Assembly: GCA_030640725.1 (NCBI GenBank)
Contig: DAOWIV010000035.1
Span: 1 to 8,246 of the forward strand
Source of the DNA: Methanosarcinales archaeon
Lineage (GTDB): Archaea > Halobacteriota > Methanosarcinia > Methanosarcinales > Methanogasteraceae
Reading direction: 5' to 3'
Length of the DNA: 8,246 nt
Shown here: positions 5,423-8,246 of the stretch, piece after piece
How positions within the stretch are numbered: position 1 is the stretch's first letter
Layout: every line of letters begins with the position of its first letter
The notes under the pieces: model-generated
What the model saw: only the letters and a program-made list of their open reading frames with translations
Told to the model about the DNA's origin: nothing
The model's database searches: none
Program-made: the position numbers and the translations under genes

Positions 5423-6298
5423 TCACAGTGCGTCTCCGACCGAGATCGCCAGTTCCTGCACCCTGTGCAGCGAATGCGGGTCAGTCTCGTCCGAAATGAT
5501 CGTGCTCTGCTGGAATGCTGCGTCCATGAACGCACTGACATGATCGGAGCCTTGTTTCATGGAAAGCTCGCAGTACCGAGCCATTCTAATAATTCCGTCG
5601 GTAGATAGTCCCTGCGGGATCCCACGATCCTTTTTCCAGATCGCCCTGGTCTCATTTGCGAACGTGAGTATGCCTTCGACCACTTTTTCATCGAGATCGG
5701 GAGTGATTGAAGCAAGCAGCGTTCTCTCGGTTGAACTGCTTGGATAATCGATGTCTATCGGTACAAAACGCCTTTTCAGTGCATTGCTGAGCCGATAAGT
5801 TCCTTCGTCTCCGAAATTTGCGGTCGCGATCAATACCCAGCCATCAGGCTTCGTAAGGGTCGTTTCCTTGTATTCGAGCGGCAGTTTTCCGAGCGAGAGC
5901 AGCATAAAGAGACCTGAGTACGCAGAACTCGGCGCATGCGTGAACTCGTCGATCAAGAGATTTTTGCGGTCAAAGATCGCCCGCGCGACGATTCCGTGCT
6001 TGTACACGAACTGCTCTGCAAGTGCCGAGTTGCCAGACATCGAGAGTGGATGAAATCCGCCGATGATATGGTACTCGTTCATCCCTTCTGTGCCCTCGAT
6101 CTCGTAGAACGTGTCCTTTCCGCCACCGAGGTATGTCAAAAGATGTTCTGCGATCGTTGTTTTCCCGTTACCAGAAGGGCCGTACAGCATGATCGGATAA
6201 CCGAGATCGATGTACCGTAGCGCCCGTATGATGGCGTCATCCTGTCCTTTGATCGTGCATGTCTCAAGGATCTTGAGATAGTCGTCTGTTGTCAGCAT
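5423..6298 (-). CDS. MoxR/CbbQ-like AAA+ ATPase
   Basis: 291-residue single AAA+ module of the dynein-related AAA_5/MoxR-CbbQ-NorQ-GvpN group. These ring ATPases remodel or help load cofactors into partner complexes. Walker A is GPSGNGKT (40-47), Walker B is NLLIDEF with D117-E118, sensor 1 is N161 in IATANFGDEGTYRL, and the arginine finger is in NALKRRF (R176-R177). The segment IIGGFHPL (78-85) corresponds to the pre-loop seen in the group. The lid covers about 190-291. Walker B is followed by THAPSSAYSGLFMLL instead of the more usual NRAPP pattern, so this is a distinct branch. The ATG directly abuts the TAA of the membrane-protein gene (TAAATG), with a GGAG 15 bases upstream, so the two genes are almost certainly co-transcribed and coupled. 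The C-terminal stop is followed by 24 open in-frame codons. Confidence 0.93.
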   Translation of the reverse strand: MLTTDDYLKILETCTIKGQDDAIIRALRYIDLGYPIMLYGPSGNGKTTIAEHLLTYLGGGKDTFYEIEGTEGMNEYHIIGGFHPLSMSGNSALAEQFVYKHGIVARAIFDRKNLLIDEFTHAPSSAYSGLFMLLSLGKLPLEYKETTLTKPDGWVLIATANFGDEGTYRLSNALKRRFVPIDIDYPSSSTERTLLASITPDLDEKVVEGILTFANETRAIWKKDRGIPQGLSTDGIIRMARYCELSMKQGSDHVSAFMDAAFQQSTIISDETDPHSLHRVQELAISVGDAL

Positions 6299-7390
6299 TT
6301 ATTTGAATGAGAACTCCACATTCCGCTCTATTTGGTGCAACAATTCTTCGGCATCGTCTTTTGACCCGTAATCGTACTTCGAGACGAGTAAATCCAGTTC
6401 ATTCCTGAATTTACCCACTCCCTGCACACACGCAAGTCGATTCAATTGACCTCTCTTGAATTCACCCTGAAAGTCATTCATCCCCTTTAATATTGAACTG
6501 TATGGATTTTCTGATTCTTCGCTCGTCTCTTCATCCTCTTCGGCTGCCAACCTGCGATACATGACCGTTCCATCCTCTGTGATCGTCTTTTCAATGTCAA
6601 ACGCGTTTAATACCAGATGGTTTGTGAAGAAAACGAACACACCGAATACAACGTGGGACAAGAGGTAATACCAGCAGAGTTTCAGGAGTTCTCCGCTGGT
6701 CAGCGAGAGAAAGACGCTTATATCCGAGAGTTCATTGATCGGGAGTCGACTGATCGCAATCGTTGCAACGAGTATAATAAAGACCGAAAGCGTCACGATT
6801 CCTGTTTTCAGTGTCGCATAGAATCGATTGGTGGCAGAGAATACGAGATTCCTTGCAGTGCCTGCAAGCAGATAGCACCAGAGTAATGGTATCAATGAGC
6901 ACAGAACGAGCGTTAACAGTAGCATATCCGGTTTACCGCCAACAAAGTCCAGATTCCATGCCATTGTGATGTTATATATCACAATAGCAGCTCCCACTCC
7001 TGCGAATCCATATCCGTACTTCGGCGCGTCCATGATTGCGATGAGAATAACGATGGAGTTTGCCATGGCAAAGATGACTATCGGTAGGAACTGGAATGAG
7101 TCAAAGATGTCTCCGGTATGCGTGAGATTCATTGCAGCACCCACAGCCCAGTATGCAGAAAAACCAAGGAATATATATGCTGCAAACTTGACTGCGTGGC
7201 TCGGGATCATGTATATGACTGGCACGGCAAGCCCGGTGAGCATCATCAGCACAAACAGCACCATAAAACCGGATGTGCCGTCATAGATTGGCGCTACATA
7301 GATGTTCGTGATTCCGATCAGTACAGCGCAGAGCAACGCAACGTTCCCGTTGATTGATTTCTGATTATTCAAGCAAATATGCCTCCCCAT
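6299..7390 (-). CDS. Eight-helix membrane protein with acidic linker and cytosolic tail
   Basis: 363-residue integral membrane protein; I recognise no family. Hydrophobic helices lie at about 16-35, 41-62, 66-87, 100-120, 127-145, 155-177, 194-213 and 236-262. A soluble tail of about 100 residues follows, with an acidic linker (EEDEETSEESEN, 284-295) and a charged, likely helical region (about 300-363). No signal peptide, catalytic motif or cofactor motif is evident. Its stop touches the start of the AAA+ gene, so the tail is a good candidate to dock the ATPase or the VWA protein at the membrane. Start choice: the ATG at 7388-7390 has no well-spaced Shine-Dalgarno, whereas a TTG at 7370-7372 (residue 7) sits 9 bases after GGGGAGG (7382-7388), a site that overlaps the ATG codon itself. 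The TTG start, giving 357 residues, is therefore likely. Confidence 0.85.
   Translation of the reverse strand: MGRHICLNNQKSINGNVALLCAVLIGITNIYVAPIYDGTSGFMVLFVLMMLTGLAVPVIYMIPSHAVKFAAYIFLGFSAYWAVGAAMNLTHTGDIFDSFQFLPIVIFAMANSIVILIAIMDAPKYGYGFAGVGAAIVIYNITMAWNLDFVGGKPDMLLLTLVLCSLIPLLWCYLLAGTARNLVFSATNRFYATLKTGIVTLSVFIILVATIAISRLPINELSDISVFLSLTSGELLKLCWYYLLSHVVFGVFVFFTNHLVLNAFDIEKTITEDGTVMYRRLAAEEDEETSEESENPYSSILKGMNDFQGEFKRGQLNRLACVQGVGKFRNELDLLVSKYDYGSKDDAEELLHQIERNVEFSFK
7382..7388 (-). promoter_or_regulatory. Shine-Dalgarno favouring a TTG start
   Basis: GGGGAGG on the minus strand with a 9-base spacer to TTG at 7370-7372. It overlaps the G of the upstream ATG, so both codons cannot be served by the same site. 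Confidence 0.55.
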
Positions 7391-7422
7391 ACACCCTTAA
7401 TAGAAGGATTATAACCAAAGGA

Positions 7423-7430
7423 ATAAATAA
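7423..7430 (-). promoter_or_regulatory. TATA-like box of the membrane-ATPase operon
   Basis: TTATTTAT on the minus strand predicts a start near 7400. That leaves about 28 bases to the TTG start (7372) but only about 10 to the ATG (7390), again favouring TTG. One copy of the 10-base repeat TTACCGGGAG lies 8 bases upstream of it. Confidence 0.4.
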
Positions 7431-7437
7431 TTTACTG

Positions 7438-7447
7438 TTACCGGGAG
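7438..7447. repeat. Direct repeat TTACCGGGAG, copy 1
   Basis: This 10-base copy lies next to the leftward TATA-like box. The same sequence recurs at 7509-7518 in the same orientation, 71 bases away. It is followed by AGAC-TTTT-GTCT, a small dyad. It is a candidate operator shared by the divergent genes. Confidence 0.45.
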
Positions 7448-7493
7448 ACTTTTGTCTGGCAATTTTGATTATGTGTGCCCCCGCCCGGACTGA

Positions 7494-7504
7494 TTTTTAA
7501 AATA
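7494..7504 (+). promoter_or_regulatory. Distal TATA-like element, near symmetric
   Basis: TTTTTAAAATA is the most TATA-like stretch in the intergenic region. For mer it would give a leader of about 100 bases, covering the CA-rich tract. Being nearly symmetric it could also fire leftward. Confidence 0.35.
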
Positions 7505-7508
7505 AGAA

Positions 7509-7518
7509 TTACCGGGAG
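7509..7518. repeat. Direct repeat TTACCGGGAG, copy 2
   Basis: Identical to 7438-7447. It lies 4 bases downstream of the distal TATA-like element and about 50 bases upstream of the proximal one, a position where a bound regulator could block or redirect mer transcription. Confidence 0.45.
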
Positions 7519-7531
7519 TTGGTTGTGCCAC

Positions 7532-7560
7532 CACATCTCACACACATCACACATCACGCA
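7532..7560 (+). repeat. CA-rich tract with 7-base periodicity
   Basis: The stretch has almost no G and contains two tandem CACATCA units (7543-7556), with a related CACATCT at 7532. It is short and imperfect. In RNA it would be unstructured and could keep the mer leader open for ribosomes. Confidence 0.35.
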
Positions 7561-7567
7561 CCAATAA

Positions 7568-7577
7568 GGTTTTAAGT
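7568..7577 (+). promoter_or_regulatory. mer: Proximal TATA-like element of mer
   Basis: GGTTTTAAGT, with an A-rich CCAATAA just upstream that could serve as the TFB-recognition element, predicts a start near 7598 and a leader of about 29 bases ending in a strong ribosome site. This is the more usual arrangement of the two candidate mer promoters. Confidence 0.45.
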
Positions 7578-7613
7578 CATTACATCAACGATCAATTCAA
7601 CCCTATATTACTT

Positions 7614-7619
7614 GGGAGG
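7614..7619 (+). promoter_or_regulatory. mer: Shine-Dalgarno of mer
   Basis: GGGAGG with a 7-base spacer to the ATG at 7627, strong as expected for an abundant catabolic enzyme. Confidence 0.85.
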
Positions 7620-7626
7620 ACTAACC

Positions 7627-8246
7627 ATGGCATATGGAATCGAATTTGTACCAAGTGACCCTGTTCTGAAGATAGCCCACTACACCAAGATGGCTGAGCA
7701 GAACGGGTTCGACAACGTTTGGATCACAGACCACTACAACAATCGTGACGTGTACACCACGCTTGCGGTGCTCGCAGCCAACACCAACACGATCAAGCTC
7801 GGAAGCGGTGTCACGAACCCCTACACGAGAAACGTGGCGGTCGCAGCATCCAGTATTGCAGCAGTAAACGAGATATCGGGCGGACGTGCAATCCTTGGAA
7901 TGGGACCTGGCGACAAGGCAACCTTTGATAAGATGGGGATCGAGTGGGTGAAGCCCCTCACCATGACAAAGGAGACCGTTTCAGCACTGCGCGAACTCTT
8001 TGCTGGAAAGCCAGTCAACCAGAAGGGTGAACTGGTATCGCTCTCTGGCGCCCAGATGGCATTCTCTGCAGGAGATATTCCGATCTATCTCGGCGTGCAG
8101 GGACCAAAGATGCTTGAGCTTGCAGGAAAGATCGCTGATGGTGCGCTCATAAACGCATCGCATCCGAAGGACTTCGAGGTCGCTGTAAAGGAGATCAAGA
8201 AGGGCGCGGAATCGGCAGGCAGGAGTATGAAGGACATCGATGTGAC
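7627..8246 (+). CDS. mer: F420-dependent methylene-H4MPT reductase, 5' part
   Basis: The first 206 residues of Mer are present; the gene runs off the right edge (the full family length is about 320-330). Mer is a cytosolic luciferase-like TIM-barrel enzyme that reversibly reduces methylene- to methyl-tetrahydromethanopterin (or -sarcinapterin) with F420H2. It runs forward in methanogenesis and in reverse in methyl-group or methane oxidation. Family marks: YGIEFVPSDP at 3-12, WITDHYNN (32-39), GSGVTNPYTR (59-68) including the segment of the non-prolyl cis-peptide, and GMGPGDKATFDKMGIEWVKP (91-110), then IPIYLGVQGPKM and DGALINASHPKDFE. The frame is open throughout. Codons favour C-ending Asn, Asp and Tyr and AAG Lys, as in a highly expressed gene. 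It is the only plus-strand gene, divergent from the membrane-ATPase-VWA cluster. Confidence 0.97.
   Translation, partial: MAYGIEFVPSDPVLKIAHYTKMAEQNGFDNVWITDHYNNRDVYTTLAVLAANTNTIKLGSGVTNPYTRNVAVAASSIAAVNEISGGRAILGMGPGDKATFDKMGIEWVKPLTMTKETVSALRELFAGKPVNQKGELVSLSGAQMAFSAGDIPIYLGVQGPKMLELAGKIADGALINASHPKDFEVAVKEIKKGAESAGRSMKDIDV

Noticed and set aside
5423..5425. TGA read as selenocysteine or readthrough in the ATPase.
   Set aside because: Twenty-four open codons after a stop are common by chance, no SECIS-like element was seen, and the ATPase already has a complete family length.
7532..7560. CA-rich repeats as a CRISPR or larger tandem array.
   Set aside because: The units are 7 bases, only two are exact, and there are no spacers.

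Overview
The window is archaeal, most likely from a methanogen or a methane-oxidising relative in the Halobacteriota (Methanosarcinales-like). Evidence: an ABCE1/Rli1 ribosome-recycling ATPase, a hypusine-bearing aIF5A, an archaeal Ogg2-type 8-oxoguanine glycosylase, and the 5' part of mer (F420-dependent methylene-tetrahydromethanopterin reductase). Several genes also have archaeal TATA-like elements and strong Shine-Dalgarno sites. A recognisable mer argues against ANME-1, which is reported to lack it. The exact genus cannot be read from the sequence.

Layout: everything from 109 to 7390 is on the minus strand, and mer alone is on the plus strand from 7627 off the right edge. In minus-strand transcription order the genes are: (i) an eight-helix membrane protein of unknown family (7390 or 7372 to 6299), abutting (ii) a MoxR/CbbQ-like AAA+ ATPase (6298-5423), then (iii) a VWA-domain protein with a broken MIDAS site (5308-4355), then (iv) one or two overlapping tiny ORFs (4239-4066) coupled to (v) ogg (4069-3434). 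A second unit has its own promoter: aIF5A (3259-2876), agmatinase (2845-1958) and ABCE1 (1866-109).

How the genes may work together: aIF5A, agmatinase and ABCE1 form a translation-themed set. Agmatinase-type ureohydrolases take part in making the hypusine side chain of archaeal aIF5A, and ABCE1 splits ribosomes after termination. The membrane protein, AAA+ ATPase and VWA protein look like a compact membrane-anchored relative of the MoxR-VWA remodelling systems. That unit is divergent from mer across a 236-base promoter region holding two copies of a 10-base direct repeat, so a link to C1 metabolism is possible but unproven.

No tRNA, rRNA, CRISPR array or intact insertion sequence was seen. 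The long plus-strand open frames between 286 and 7357 are antisense shadows of the minus-strand genes.
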